From CF-118 sp035689345 (GTDB lineage Bacteria; Chloroflexota; Dormibacteria; Dormibacterales; Dormibacteraceae): a DNA stretch of 36,308 nucleotides. The notes under the pieces are model-generated. The model searched no databases, was not told where the DNA came from, and saw nothing but the letters and a program-made list of their open reading frames with translations. Where the stretch lies: the NCBI GenBank assembly GCA_035689345.1, contig DASSLR010000027.1, forward strand, positions 1-36,308, in the 5' to 3' direction. Each line of letters opens with the position of its first letter. The first letter of the stretch is position 1. Below, in pieces: positions 7,830 to 15,350 of this stretch. The translations under genes were made by a program, and so were the position numbers.

Positions 7830-8969
7830 GTGGACTTCGAGTTCTCGGAAGACCAGGTCGCGATTCGGGACACGATCCGCGAGCTCGTGCAGGACCGCGT
7901 CGCTCCGCGCGCGGCCGAGATCGACGAGAAGGGCGAATACCCCAAGGACATCGAGAGGCTGTTCGCGGAGAACGGCATCCTCGGCATTCCGTTTCCCGAG
8001 CAGTACGGCGGCATCAGCGGTTCGAGCGTGTCCATCTGCATGGGCATCGAGGAGATCGCCAAGGCATGCGCGAGCTCATCGCTGATCCTCGCGGTCCAGG
8101 CGCTCGGCGCCTACCCCATCCTCGTCGCCGGCACGGAGGAGCAGAAGAAGCGTCTGTGCCCGCCGCTCGCGTCGGGGGAAAAGGTCGCGGCGTACGCGCT
8201 GTCGGAGTCGGGCAGCGGTTCCGACGCCGCGGCCATGAAGACGCGCGCGAAGCGCTACGGCGACGAGTACGTGCTCAACGGGTCGAAGCAGTTCATCACG
8301 CACGGCAGCATCGCGGGCACGCTGGTCGTCTTCGCGCAGACGGATCCCGACTCCGACCATCGCGGCATCTCTGCCTTCGTGCTCGAGCGGGAGACGAGTC
8401 CGTGGCAGGCGCCCAAGCTCGAGCACAAGCTCGGGATCCGGGGCTCACCGACCGCGCAGCTCGTCTTCGAGGACGTGAAAGTGCCCGCGGCCAACCGGCT
8501 CGGCGAGGAGGGCGCCGGCTTCAAGATCGCGCTGGCCGTGCTCGACCGGTCACGGCCGGGCATCGGCGCGCAGGCGCTGGGCATCGCCGAGGGCGCCTTC
8601 GACTACGCGCTGAACTACGCCAAAGAACGCCAGCAGTTCGGCCAGCCCATCGCGAGCTTCCAGGGGATGCAATTCATGTTCGCCGACATGGCGACCCAGA
8701 TCGAGGCCGCGCGCACTCTGGTCTACAGGGCCGCGACCAAGGTCGACGCCAAGGCGCCCGACCTCACCAAAGTCGCGGCCATGGCCAAGCTGTTCGCATC
8801 CGACATGGCCATGAAGGTCACGACCGACTGCGTCCAGGTGCTGGGTGGCTACGGTTACATCTCGGACTACCCGGTCGAGCGAATGATGCGAGATGCGAAG
8901 ATCACCCAGATCTATGAGGGCACGAATCAGATCCAGAAAGTCGTGATCGCGCGGGCGCTCCTGAGATGA
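7830..8969 (+). CDS. Acyl-CoA dehydrogenase (short-chain/butyryl-CoA-like)
   Basis: The third acyl-CoA dehydrogenase in the window, 379 residues. It resembles short-chain (butyryl-CoA) enzymes: MDFEFSEDQVAIRDTIRELV, ALSESGSGSDAAAMKT, NGSKQFITHG, VLGGYGYISDYPVERMMRDAKITQIYEGTNQIQK, with Glu363 as catalytic base. The only in-frame start giving the family N-terminus is GTG 7830. AAGGAG at 7825-7830 overlaps that codon, too close to serve as a normal Shine-Dalgarno, so translation may rely on reinitiation after the upstream stop 9 nt away. Its stop overlaps the next gene (ATGA). Confidence 0.93.
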   Translation: MDFEFSEDQVAIRDTIRELVQDRVAPRAAEIDEKGEYPKDIERLFAENGILGIPFPEQYGGISGSSVSICMGIEEIAKACASSSLILAVQALGAYPILVAGTEEQKKRLCPPLASGEKVAAYALSESGSGSDAAAMKTRAKRYGDEYVLNGSKQFITHGSIAGTLVVFAQTDPDSDHRGISAFVLERETSPWQAPKLEHKLGIRGSPTAQLVFEDVKVPAANRLGEEGAGFKIALAVLDRSRPGIGAQALGIAEGAFDYALNYAKERQQFGQPIASFQGMQFMFADMATQIEAARTLVYRAATKVDAKAPDLTKVAAMAKLFASDMAMKVTTDCVQVLGGYGYISDYPVERMMRDAKITQIYEGTNQIQKVVIARALLR

Positions 8970-9346
8970 GCCTGCCCGCCCCTGAGCATGTTCCGTCCCC
9001 GCCGCCCGCGGTCGCTCCTTACTATCCGCCGCCCACGTATCCGCCGCAGCTGTCCGCCCCAGCCGGCACCGACGCCAAAGCCGTCGCCTCGCTGGCCTTC
9101 GCGATCCTGGGCCTGATCTTCGCCCTGCCCCTCGGGCTGCCGGGGATGATCGCGGGGCCGATCGCCTACTTTCTCGGCAAAGGGGCACGGACCCGCATCG
9201 CCGAGTCGGGCGGCACGCTCGGTGGCGCGAGCGCCGCTAACGCCGGCCGGATCATCGGCGTGATCGCGACCGCTGTAGGCGCGGTGGTCACGTTTCTCTG
9301 GTTCATCGTCATCCTCAACGCGCTGAACGACGTGACCTTCGAGTAG
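8966..9346 (+). CDS. DUF4190-like small membrane protein with Pro-rich head
   Basis: A 126-residue protein: a cytoplasmic Pro/Tyr-rich head (PPPAVAPYYPPPTYPPQ) and then two hydrophobic segments around residues 40-68 and 93-116. The sequence AVASLAFAILGLIFALPLG is typical of DUF4190 proteins. The function of the family is unknown. It is translationally coupled to the upstream dehydrogenase (ATGA) and heads a group of three small membrane proteins; the third has a similar design, suggesting partners or paralogues. Confidence 0.7.
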   Translation: MSLPAPEHVPSPPPAVAPYYPPPTYPPQLSAPAGTDAKAVASLAFAILGLIFALPLGLPGMIAGPIAYFLGKGARTRIAESGGTLGGASAANAGRIIGVIATAVGAVVTFLWFIVILNALNDVTFE

Positions 9347-9361
9347 CTGCGCGACCGCAAC

Positions 9362-10003
9362 ATGGATCGCGTCGCGGATGCGTTCGTCTGGCCGTTCCGC
9401 GACCCTGACTGGCCTCGCAAGCTCCTGATCATCGCCCTGACGCTGCTCATTCCGATCGTCGGCGCCATCAACGGCCTCGGCTGGATGCTGGCCACGCTCG
9501 ACCGCCTGCGCGCCGGTGAGGAGGTGATGGCCCCGGCCACGCTCGGCTATCTCGGGCGAGGGTTCAGGCTGTTCGTCGTCCAGCTCGCGTGGGGCCTCGC
9601 TGTGGCGGCGCTGGCGCTGGTGATCTACCTGCCCGCGCTGCTCCTGGCGGTGCAGCAGGGGAAAGGGGAGGCCAACGGCGGGCTGATCCTGCTCGCGCTG
9701 TTCCTCAACGTGCTCGCGTTTGGCGTGGCCACCATCGGGGCGCTGGCGGCCACTTTCGCGAGCCCGGCGTACGTGCTGGCGACGGACCGCGGGGGCATCT
9801 CCGCCGGCCTGCGGGTCCGCGAAATATGGCGCCGGTCGCGGGCCAACGTGACCAACACTTTGATCGCGGGCCTTATGCTGATCGCCGCGAGCTTCGTGAG
9901 CTCGCTCGGTTCGATCGTTTGTCTTGTCGGGATCTTTTTCACGGCTGCATACGCGCTCGCGATGCAGGCGTGGATCTTCCGGAGCTTTGAGTCGGGAGCC
10001 TGA
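9362..10003 (+). CDS. DUF4013 family membrane protein
   Basis: A 213-residue polytopic membrane protein with at least four hydrophobic segments. Its opening (DRVADAFVWPFRDPDWPRKLLIIALTLLIPIVG) and the later GYLGRGFRLFVVQLAWGLAVAALAL match DUF4013 proteins, which have no defined role. It starts at ATG 9362, 16 nt after the preceding stop, and ends 12 nt before the proline-rich protein. All three are probably on one transcript with the acyl-CoA dehydrogenases. Confidence 0.7.
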   Translation: MDRVADAFVWPFRDPDWPRKLLIIALTLLIPIVGAINGLGWMLATLDRLRAGEEVMAPATLGYLGRGFRLFVVQLAWGLAVAALALVIYLPALLLAVQQGKGEANGGLILLALFLNVLAFGVATIGALAATFASPAYVLATDRGGISAGLRVREIWRRSRANVTNTLIAGLMLIAASFVSSLGSIVCLVGIFFTAAYALAMQAWIFRSFESGA

Positions 10004-10010
10004 AGGAGGA
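10003..10010 (+). promoter_or_regulatory. Strong Shine-Dalgarno (AAGGAGGA)
   Basis: AAGGAGGA ends 5 nt before the ATG at 10016 and overlaps the stop of the preceding gene. It is the closest match to the anti-Shine-Dalgarno that I found in the window, suggesting high translation of the proline-rich protein. Confidence 0.7.
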
Positions 10011-10015
10011 CGGAA

Positions 10016-10576
10016 ATGTCGGATCTGCCACCCCCGCCCCCGCCGCCGCCCGCAGGAGGGTCGACGCCCCCACCGCCGCCTCCGCCTGGTGGTGGCCAGC
10101 CGCCTCCTCCGCCCCCGCCCTCGGGTGGCGGCGGATACATGCCGCCTCCACCGCCTCCGCCTCCGGGTGGCGGCGGATATCAGCCTCCTCCACCGCCCCC
10201 GCCTCCGGGTGGCGGCGGATATCAACCGCCCCCACCGCCTCCGGGAGGCGGCTACATGCCGCCACCTCCACCGCCGGGCGGCGGTTACGTGCCGGGCGGG
10301 ATGCAGTACGCGAGCCAGCGCACGGACGGGCTGGCCATCGCGTCGCTGGTCACCGGCATCCTGTCGCTGGTGTGCTGTGTGCTGGGCGTGGTGCTCGGCC
10401 CGGCGGCGGCGATCATGGGATTCGTCGCGCGCGGGAGGATCACCGCGAGCAGCGGCACGCTCGGCGGAGGCGGGTTCGCGATCGGCGGCCTCGTCCTCGG
10501 CGTGATCGGCTTCATCGCCGGCGTCATCTGGATCCTGATCTTCGCGTTCGCGAACACAGCCAGCACGACGACGTAA
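10016..10576 (+). CDS. Polyproline/Gly-repeat membrane protein with DUF4190-like domain
   Basis: A 186-residue protein. Residues 1-95 are blocks of 7-8 prolines separated by GGGGYQ-type spacers. Residues 103-178 form a DUF4190-like two-helix membrane domain (DGLAIASLVTGILSLVCCVLGVVLG, then FAIGGLVLGVIGFIAGVIWILI). The Pro/Gly head should be an extended cytoplasmic arm, a possible docking site. Long proline runs normally stall ribosomes and need EF-P. Function is unknown. It has a strong Shine-Dalgarno and shares layout with the 8966 gene and with the RDD protein at 15351-15932. Confidence 0.75.
   Translation: MSDLPPPPPPPPAGGSTPPPPPPPGGGQPPPPPPPSGGGGYMPPPPPPPPGGGGYQPPPPPPPPGGGGYQPPPPPPGGGYMPPPPPPGGGYVPGGMQYASQRTDGLAIASLVTGILSLVCCVLGVVLGPAAAIMGFVARGRITASSGTLGGGGFAIGGLVLGVIGFIAGVIWILIFAFANTASTTT
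10123..10248 (+). repeat. 42-bp tandem repeat encoding Pro/Gly units
   Basis: GGGTGGCGGCGGATA begins at 10123, 10165 and 10207, an exact 42-bp period (14 codons). Each unit encodes a proline block plus GGGGY. Near-identical units make the length of the arm prone to change by replication slippage. Confidence 0.75.
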
Positions 10577-10621
10577 CCAACCGCCCCGGCCAAGCGTTGT
10601 CTGAAGCCTGGTGCTACAGGA

Positions 10622-10627
10622 TAGAAT
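10622..10627 (+). promoter_or_regulatory. -10 element (TAGAAT) of the LCP gene
   Basis: TAGAAT matches TATAAT at five of six bases, with a weak TTGTCT at 10597-10602 upstream. It ends 10 nt before GTG 10638. It lies inside the reading frame extended from 10611, so the start must be at 10638 or later. Confidence 0.5.
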
Positions 10628-10637
10628 CCGTGCGCGC

Positions 10638-12089
10638 GTGCGCACGTCCAGGGCCAGGCCTAGTCGGGCCAGGCGATCCCGCTACTCCGTCTCCCACCGC
10701 CTGACCAGGTCGGTTCCGGCGATGATCGGTGCCGTCCTGCTGGTGGTCATCGTCGTGGGCGCGACCCTCACGTACAAGCGACTCGACGACTTTCTCTCCA
10801 CCACGACCGGCAAGCACATCACCCTCGGCACGGTGGTCGAGGCGGTCCAGCCCGACCCCGGATCGATCGCCTACAAGCTGAACCACGGACAGCAGGTCAA
10901 CATCCTGCTGCTCGGCATGGGCGGCTACGAAAACGACGCGCCGTTCCTCACCGACTCGATCATGGCGGTGACGATCGACCCCAGCTCACATCGCGTCATG
11001 CTCGCGTCGATCCCTCGTGACCTCGTCGTGCGCATGAACCTGCAGTCCAATCCAAGCAGCATCTGGACCAACAAGATCAATGCGGCCTACGAGGTGCCGT
11101 ACACCAACATCATCTGTTGCGTCGCCTCGCAGTACACAGGCCGCGACGGCGGCGGTCACGCCGCCGAGCACGAGGTGGGGAAGGTGACCGGCCTCACGTT
11201 CGATCGTTACATCGCCGTCGACTTCAAAGCGTTTCGCGACATGGTCAACGCGCTCGGCGGCGTCGACGTCTGCCTCACCAGCAACCTCGACGACTACACC
11301 TACCCCAACTATGGCCACGGCTACGTCGCCATCCACTTCAAGGCCGGGTGCCAGCACCTGAACGGCGAGCAGGCGCTCGAGGTCGCGCGGTCCCGTCACG
11401 CGATCGAGCCGCAGCAGGCTTCCGACTTCGGCCGTTCGCGGCGCCAGCAGGACATCATGGAGGCGATCAAGAAGAAGGCCACGAGCGTGAACGGGTGGGC
11501 CAAGGCGCCCGCGCTGCTGGACGCGCTGCAGAAGAACATTCACACCGACATGTCGCCAACGGACATGAAGGCGATCTACGACTGGGGCAAGAACCTCCCG
11601 GACAGCTCGATCATCCGGCTCGCCCTCACCGCTCCGTCGGGCGCGGCGCCGGGCAACTTCCTGTACAGCGGCAACTGCGGCATGGGCCCGTACGCGTCGC
11701 AGCTGTGTGCCGAGGACCCGAGCTACCGGATGATCCACCAGTACATCGCCTCGGCCTTCGTCGACCCGTCGTTGCTCGCCGAGCGCGCGCCGGTGCAATT
11801 CGCCAACGGCTCGTACACCTACGGCGACCTTGCCGACCGGGTGACCACGATGCTCGACCCCCTGGGCCTGCAGCTGGGCAACCCGATCCTGCACAGCAAC
11901 TCGGCGAAGACGCTGATCCTCGACTACTCGGGCGGCCAGTTCCCCAAGACCACGGCGTGGCTGGCCAACTACTTCGGCGGCCAGGTCATCGCGGCGACCC
12001 CGGCCAGCCCGCAGCCGGCGCGAGGCCAGCAGACCTTCGGCATCGTCGTCGTGCTCGGCCACGACTTCGGCACGCGCTGGTTCACATAA
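10638..12089 (+). CDS. LytR-CpsA-Psr (LCP) family cell-wall transferase
   Basis: LCP proteins attach undecaprenyl-linked glycopolymers to peptidoglycan outside the membrane. This 483-residue protein has a basic N-terminus (RARRSRYSVSHRLTR), one membrane helix at about residues 29-45, and the LCP domain with LLLGMGGYENDAPFLTDSIMAV, ASIPRDLVV, INAAYE and the Arg-containing ARSRHAIEPQQASDFGRSRRQQ. A C-terminal LytR_C-like domain (TLILDYSGGQFPKTTAWLANYF) follows. Its presence suits a cell with a thick wall or attached glycopolymers. The frame is open from GTG 10611, but the -10 at 10622-10627 favours GTG 10638. A hairpin follows the stop. Confidence 0.88.
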   Translation: MRTSRARPSRARRSRYSVSHRLTRSVPAMIGAVLLVVIVVGATLTYKRLDDFLSTTTGKHITLGTVVEAVQPDPGSIAYKLNHGQQVNILLLGMGGYENDAPFLTDSIMAVTIDPSSHRVMLASIPRDLVVRMNLQSNPSSIWTNKINAAYEVPYTNIICCVASQYTGRDGGGHAAEHEVGKVTGLTFDRYIAVDFKAFRDMVNALGGVDVCLTSNLDDYTYPNYGHGYVAIHFKAGCQHLNGEQALEVARSRHAIEPQQASDFGRSRRQQDIMEAIKKKATSVNGWAKAPALLDALQKNIHTDMSPTDMKAIYDWGKNLPDSSIIRLALTAPSGAAPGNFLYSGNCGMGPYASQLCAEDPSYRMIHQYIASAFVDPSLLAERAPVQFANGSYTYGDLADRVTTMLDPLGLQLGNPILHSNSAKTLILDYSGGQFPKTTAWLANYFGGQVIAATPASPQPARGQQTFGIVVVLGHDFGTRWFT

Positions 12090-12092
12090 CCG

Positions 12093-12118
12093 CGCAAGGG
12101 GGGCAAGCCCCCCTTGCG
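12093..12118 (+). terminator. Hairpin terminator after the LCP gene
   Basis: A perfect 11-bp stem (CGCAAGGGGGG / CCCCCCTTGCG) closes a CAAG loop, starting 3 nt past the TAA. There is no U-tract, as is common in GC-rich genomes. Termination is inferred from position. Confidence 0.65.
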
Positions 12119-12170
12119 AGAACCCCCCGCGCCTCGCGACGTGTTGATGCCACACGCGACGCGGAGTCAT

Positions 12171-12189
12171 GGCTCGGCGAAGCCGAGCC
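12171..12189 (+). other. Hairpin in the meaB leader region
   Basis: GGCTCGGC (12171-12178) pairs perfectly with GCCGAGCC (12182-12189) around a GAA loop. It lies in the non-coding stretch 12119-12224, which has no other feature that I can support. It may be a second terminator or a regulatory fold, and argues against a meaB start as far upstream as 12147. Confidence 0.4.
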
Positions 12190-12224
12190 CACCCTGCCAC
12201 GCTGGCCAATCCTGCCGCGCTAAG

Positions 12225-12230
12225 TACTCT
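12225..12230 (+). promoter_or_regulatory. -10-like element (TACTCT) before meaB
   Basis: TACTCT fits TANNNT and is followed by 6 nt and the in-frame codon GTC at 12237, where family homology suggests the protein should begin. The spacing equals that of leaderless genes elsewhere in the window. Confidence 0.35.
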
Positions 12231-12236
12231 TATTTC

Positions 12237-13211
12237 GTCAGCACGACATCTGAGCTAGCGGATCGTTTTCGGGCGGGCGACGTGCGCGCCCTGGCGCGCG
12301 CCATCACGATGGTCGAGCGCCGCGACCCCGAGGTGCGGGAGCTGCAGCAGGCCCTTCGCGACCGCGTGGCGGCGCCCTACGTAGTGGGCTTCACGGGCGC
12401 GCCGGGGACCGGCAAGTCCAGCCTGGTCGACGCGCTGGTGGCGCTCTTGCGGAAGCGCGACAGGTCGGTGGCCGTCATCGCGACCGATCCGAACTCGCCG
12501 TTCACCGGCGGGGCGATCCTCGGCGATCGCATCCGCATGCAGCGCCACGCGCTCGACCCGAGGGTGTTCATCCGGAGCATGGGCGCGCGCGGCCACCTCG
12601 GCGGGCTGTCGCTGGCGGCGCGCGAGGCGATCCGGCTGCTGGCGGCGTTCGGGTTCGATCCGGTCATCCTCGAAACGGTCGGCGTCGGCCAGTCCGAGCT
12701 CGAGGTGGCCGCCGTCGCGGACACGGTCGTCGTCGTGCTGACGCCGAACCTGGGCGACGGCGTGCAGATGATCAAGGCCGGGATCCTCGAGATCGCGGAC
12801 GTCTTCGTGGTCAACAAATCCGATCTCGAGGGTCACCAGCGGGTCGCGACCGAGCTGCGCGGAATGCTCTCGCTGGCCCCCAGGGGCGGCGACAGGTCCT
12901 GGAAGCCGCCGATCATCGCCACCTCGGCCACGAGGAGCGAGGGCATCGAGGAGCTGTGGGCGGCGATCGAGTCCCACCGCAAGCATCGGGAAGCGGCGGG
13001 CGAGGCGCGGGAGCAGGCCGAGCAGCGGCTGAAGGACGAGACCGCCGAGGTCGTGGCCGAGATCGCGCGCCGGAGGGCCCGCGAAGCGCTCGAAGGGGAC
13101 GGCGTCCTGACCGAACGGCTGCTCGAGGACGGGACGCCTTACGGAGTCGCGGAGGAGATCCTCAAAGCCCTCACCCAGCCCTCTCCCGCGGAGCGGGAGA
13201 GGGATTGCTAG
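12237..13211 (+). CDS. meaB: MeaB/ArgK-type P-loop GTPase, mutase chaperone (start uncertain)
   Basis: G3E-type GTPase that loads and protects B12-dependent acyl-CoA mutases. It has the P-loop GFTGAPGTGKSSLVDAL, the family block ATDPNSPFTGGAILGDRIRM, MGARGHLGGLS, ETVGVGQSE and the specificity motif NKSD. About 324 residues fit the family (roughly 330). The mutase subunits follow directly, as expected for a chaperone. Family homology (ELADRFRAGDVRALARAITMVE) starts near 12237-12250, but there is no ATG, GTG or TTG there. The nearest in-frame ones are ATG 12147 (a low-complexity extension over a hairpin) and GTG 12282 (which loses conserved residues). Position 12237 is a GTC, chosen for spacing from TACTCT. 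The C-terminal tail is encoded by a repeat element. Confidence 0.85.
   Translation, partial: VSTTSELADRFRAGDVRALARAITMVERRDPEVRELQQALRDRVAAPYVVGFTGAPGTGKSSLVDALVALLRKRDRSVAVIATDPNSPFTGGAILGDRIRMQRHALDPRVFIRSMGARGHLGGLSLAAREAIRLLAAFGFDPVILETVGVGQSELEVAAVADTVVVVLTPNLGDGVQMIKAGILEIADVFVVNKSDLEGHQRVATELRGMLSLAPRGGDRSWKPPIIATSATRSEGIEELWAAIESHRKHREAAGEAREQAEQRLKDETAEVVAEIARRRAREALEGDGVLTERLLEDGTPYGVAEEILKALTQPSPAERERDC
13171..13203 (+). repeat. REP-like element forming the 3' end of meaB
   Basis: TCACCCAGCCCTCTCCCGC is followed by GGA and GCGGGAGAGGG, giving a perfect 11-bp stem (13179-13189 / 13193-13203). The sequence resembles the widespread TCACCC..CCCTCTCCCGC..GCGGGAGAGGG intergenic repeat. 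Here it is read through and encodes the last residues (TQPSPAERERD). A related, disrupted copy is at 34808-34888. Confidence 0.65.
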
Positions 13212-13220
13212 GACAACTCG

Positions 13221-13226
13221 GATAAT
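13221..13226 (+). promoter_or_regulatory. -10-like element (GATAAT) before the mutase gene
   Basis: GATAAT ends 14 nt before the ATG at 13241, giving a leader of a few bases at most. There is no Shine-Dalgarno. It lies just past the meaB hairpin, so the mutase may have its own promoter. Confidence 0.35.
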
Positions 13227-13240
13227 GGGATTCGACCGTC

Positions 13241-14827
13241 ATGAAACGTAAGGACAACATCGAGACCTCCACGATCTCGGGGGTTCCCGTCAAGCCGCTG
13301 TACACCTCCGACGACCTGCCTGTGCGCGCGGAGGAGATGCCGGGGAAGTACCCCTACACCCGAGGCATTCACCCCACGGGTTACCGCGGCCGGCTCTGGA
13401 CGATGCGCCAGTTCTCGGGCTTCGCCACGGCCGAAGAGACCAACAGGCGCTACAAGTACCTGCTCGCCAATGGCCAGACCGGCCTTTCCGTGGCGTTCGA
13501 CATGCCGACCTTGATGGGCCAGGATTCCGACGCTCCGACGAGCCGCGGCGAGATCGGCCACTGCGGCGTCGCCATCGATTCGCTTGCCGACATGGAGACG
13601 CTGCTGGACGGCATCCCGCTGGGCGAGATCACGACCTCGATGACCATCAACTCGCCCGCCGCGATCCTCCTCTGCATGTACCTCGCGGTCGCCGAGAAGC
13701 AGGGAGTGCCGTTCAACAAACTGGGCGGCACGCTGCAGAACGACATCCTCAAGGAGTTCATCGCCCAGAAAGAGTTCATCTTTCCGCCTGAGCCGTCGAT
13801 GCGGCTGGTGGTCGACTCCATCGAGTACTGCGCGGCCCAGGTCCCGAAGTGGAACACCATCTCGATCTCCGGCTATCACATCCGCGAGGCCGGCTCGACG
13901 GCGGCGCAGGAGCTTGCGTTCACGCTGGCCGACGGCATGGCGTACGTCGACGCTTGCGTCGAGCGCGGCATGAAGATCGACGATTTCGCGTCGCGCCTCT
14001 CCTTCTTCTTCGACGCGCACATCGACTTCTTCGAGGAGATCGCGAAGTTCCGCGCGGCGCGCCGCATCTGGGCGCGCTGGATGCGCGAGAAGTACGGCGC
14101 GCAGGACGAGCGGTCCTGGAAGCTGCGCTTTCACACGCAGACCGCCGGCGTTTCTCTCACCGCGCAGCAGCCGGAGCTCAACATCGCGCGCACGGCGCTG
14201 GAGGCGATGTCGGCGGTGCTCGGCGGCACGCAGTCGCTGCACACGAACGCCATGGACGAGGTGCTGGCGCTGCCCACAGACGAATCGGCGCGCGTGGCGC
14301 TGCGCACCCAACAGCTCATCGCCTACGAGACGGGTGTGGTGAACACCATCGACCCGCTCGGCGGCAGCTACTTCGTCGAAGCGCTGACCGACGAGATGGA
14401 GCGCGAGGCGGAGGCGTACTTCAAGCGCATCGAAGAGCTGGGAGGCGTCATCCCCGCGATCGAGGCGGGCTTCTTCCAGAAGGAGATCGCCGATGCCGCG
14501 TTCCGCTACCAGCAGGAGCTGGAGCAGAAGCGGCGCATCATGGTGGGCGTCAACGAGTTCATGGTCGAAGAGGAGGCGCCGATCGAGATCCTCCGTATCG
14601 ACCCGAAGCTCGAGGCGGAGCAGGTCGAGCGCGTGCGCGAGGTGCGCGCGGCGCGCGACCAGGCTCGCTGCACCACGGCGTTGAACCGGCTGCGCAAAGC
14701 CGCGGCGGGCACCGAGAACCTGATGCCGTTCATCCTCGAAGCGGTGAAGTCGTACGCGACCGAGGGCGAGATCATGGGCACGCTCATCGACGTGTTCGGC
14801 ATCTACACGGAGCGCGCGGTGATCTAG
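13241..14827 (+). CDS. icmA: B12-dependent acyl-CoA mutase large subunit, isobutyryl-CoA mutase-like
   Basis: A 528-residue catalytic TIM-barrel subunit of the methylmalonyl-CoA mutase family, without the B12 domain, which is in the next gene. It has YPYTRGIHPTGYRGRLWTMRQ, GLSVAFDMPTLMG, TLQNDILKEF and SISGYHIREAG (His213 equals His244 of Propionibacterium MCM). The substrate-determining residues of MCM, Tyr89 and Arg207, are Phe58 and Gln176 here. The spacing (118) is identical, and these are the residues of isobutyryl-CoA mutase (Phe80/Gln198). It should thus interconvert isobutyryl- and n-butyryl-CoA rather than methylmalonyl- and succinyl-CoA. The call depends on remembered reference sequences; other non-MCM mutases remain possible. 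meaB lies upstream. Confidence 0.85.
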   Translation: MKRKDNIETSTISGVPVKPLYTSDDLPVRAEEMPGKYPYTRGIHPTGYRGRLWTMRQFSGFATAEETNRRYKYLLANGQTGLSVAFDMPTLMGQDSDAPTSRGEIGHCGVAIDSLADMETLLDGIPLGEITTSMTINSPAAILLCMYLAVAEKQGVPFNKLGGTLQNDILKEFIAQKEFIFPPEPSMRLVVDSIEYCAAQVPKWNTISISGYHIREAGSTAAQELAFTLADGMAYVDACVERGMKIDDFASRLSFFFDAHIDFFEEIAKFRAARRIWARWMREKYGAQDERSWKLRFHTQTAGVSLTAQQPELNIARTALEAMSAVLGGTQSLHTNAMDEVLALPTDESARVALRTQQLIAYETGVVNTIDPLGGSYFVEALTDEMEREAEAYFKRIEELGGVIPAIEAGFFQKEIADAAFRYQQELEQKRRIMVGVNEFMVEEEAPIEILRIDPKLEAEQVERVREVRAARDQARCTTALNRLRKAAAGTENLMPFILEAVKSYATEGEIMGTLIDVFGIYTERAVI

Positions 14828-14829
14828 CG

Positions 14830-15249
<420 letters not shown>

Positions 15250-15258
15250 CTCGGTCTG

Positions 15259-15276
15259 CCGTTTGTATACAAACGG
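15259..15276. promoter_or_regulatory. Perfect 18-bp palindrome, operator-like
   Basis: CCGTTTGTATACAAACGG is a perfect palindrome 10 bases past the mutase small-subunit stop. The A/T-rich centre and absence of a loop fit a dimeric protein site better than an RNA hairpin. Confidence 0.5.
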
Positions 15277-15301
15277 CGTGAATTTCTGCCGAATTTCGCG
15301 C

Positions 15302-15315
15302 GTTTGTGTACAAAC
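15302..15315. promoter_or_regulatory. Second copy of the TTTGTNTACAAA palindrome
   Basis: GTTTGTGTACAAAC repeats the core of the 15259-15276 palindrome with one change. Centre-to-centre distance is 41 bp, close to four helical turns, so both could be bound on one DNA face. Confidence 0.5.
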
Positions 15316-15350
15316 TCGCAGCGGCGGGCGGGCTTCTTCATTTCCGGCGA

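Noticed and set aside
8927..10645. 572-aa minus-strand open frame
   Set aside because: It runs antisense to four well-supported plus-strand genes and consists of Arg/Ala/Asp-rich low-complexity sequence typical of the antisense frame of GC-rich DNA.
12114..12236. Upstream extension of meaB from TTG 12114 or ATG 12147
   Set aside because: TTG 12114 lies in the LCP terminator stem; the region includes a second hairpin and encodes residues with no family homology.
13241..14827. Plain methylmalonyl-CoA mutase (mutA/mcmA) label
   Set aside because: Phe58 and Gln176 occupy the Tyr89/Arg207 columns with identical spacing, favouring an isobutyryl-CoA mutase-like enzyme.
15259..15315. Bidirectional intrinsic terminator
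   Set aside because: The palindromes are A/T-rich at the centre, loop-less and lack U-tracts; two similar copies at a helical spacing fit protein binding better.
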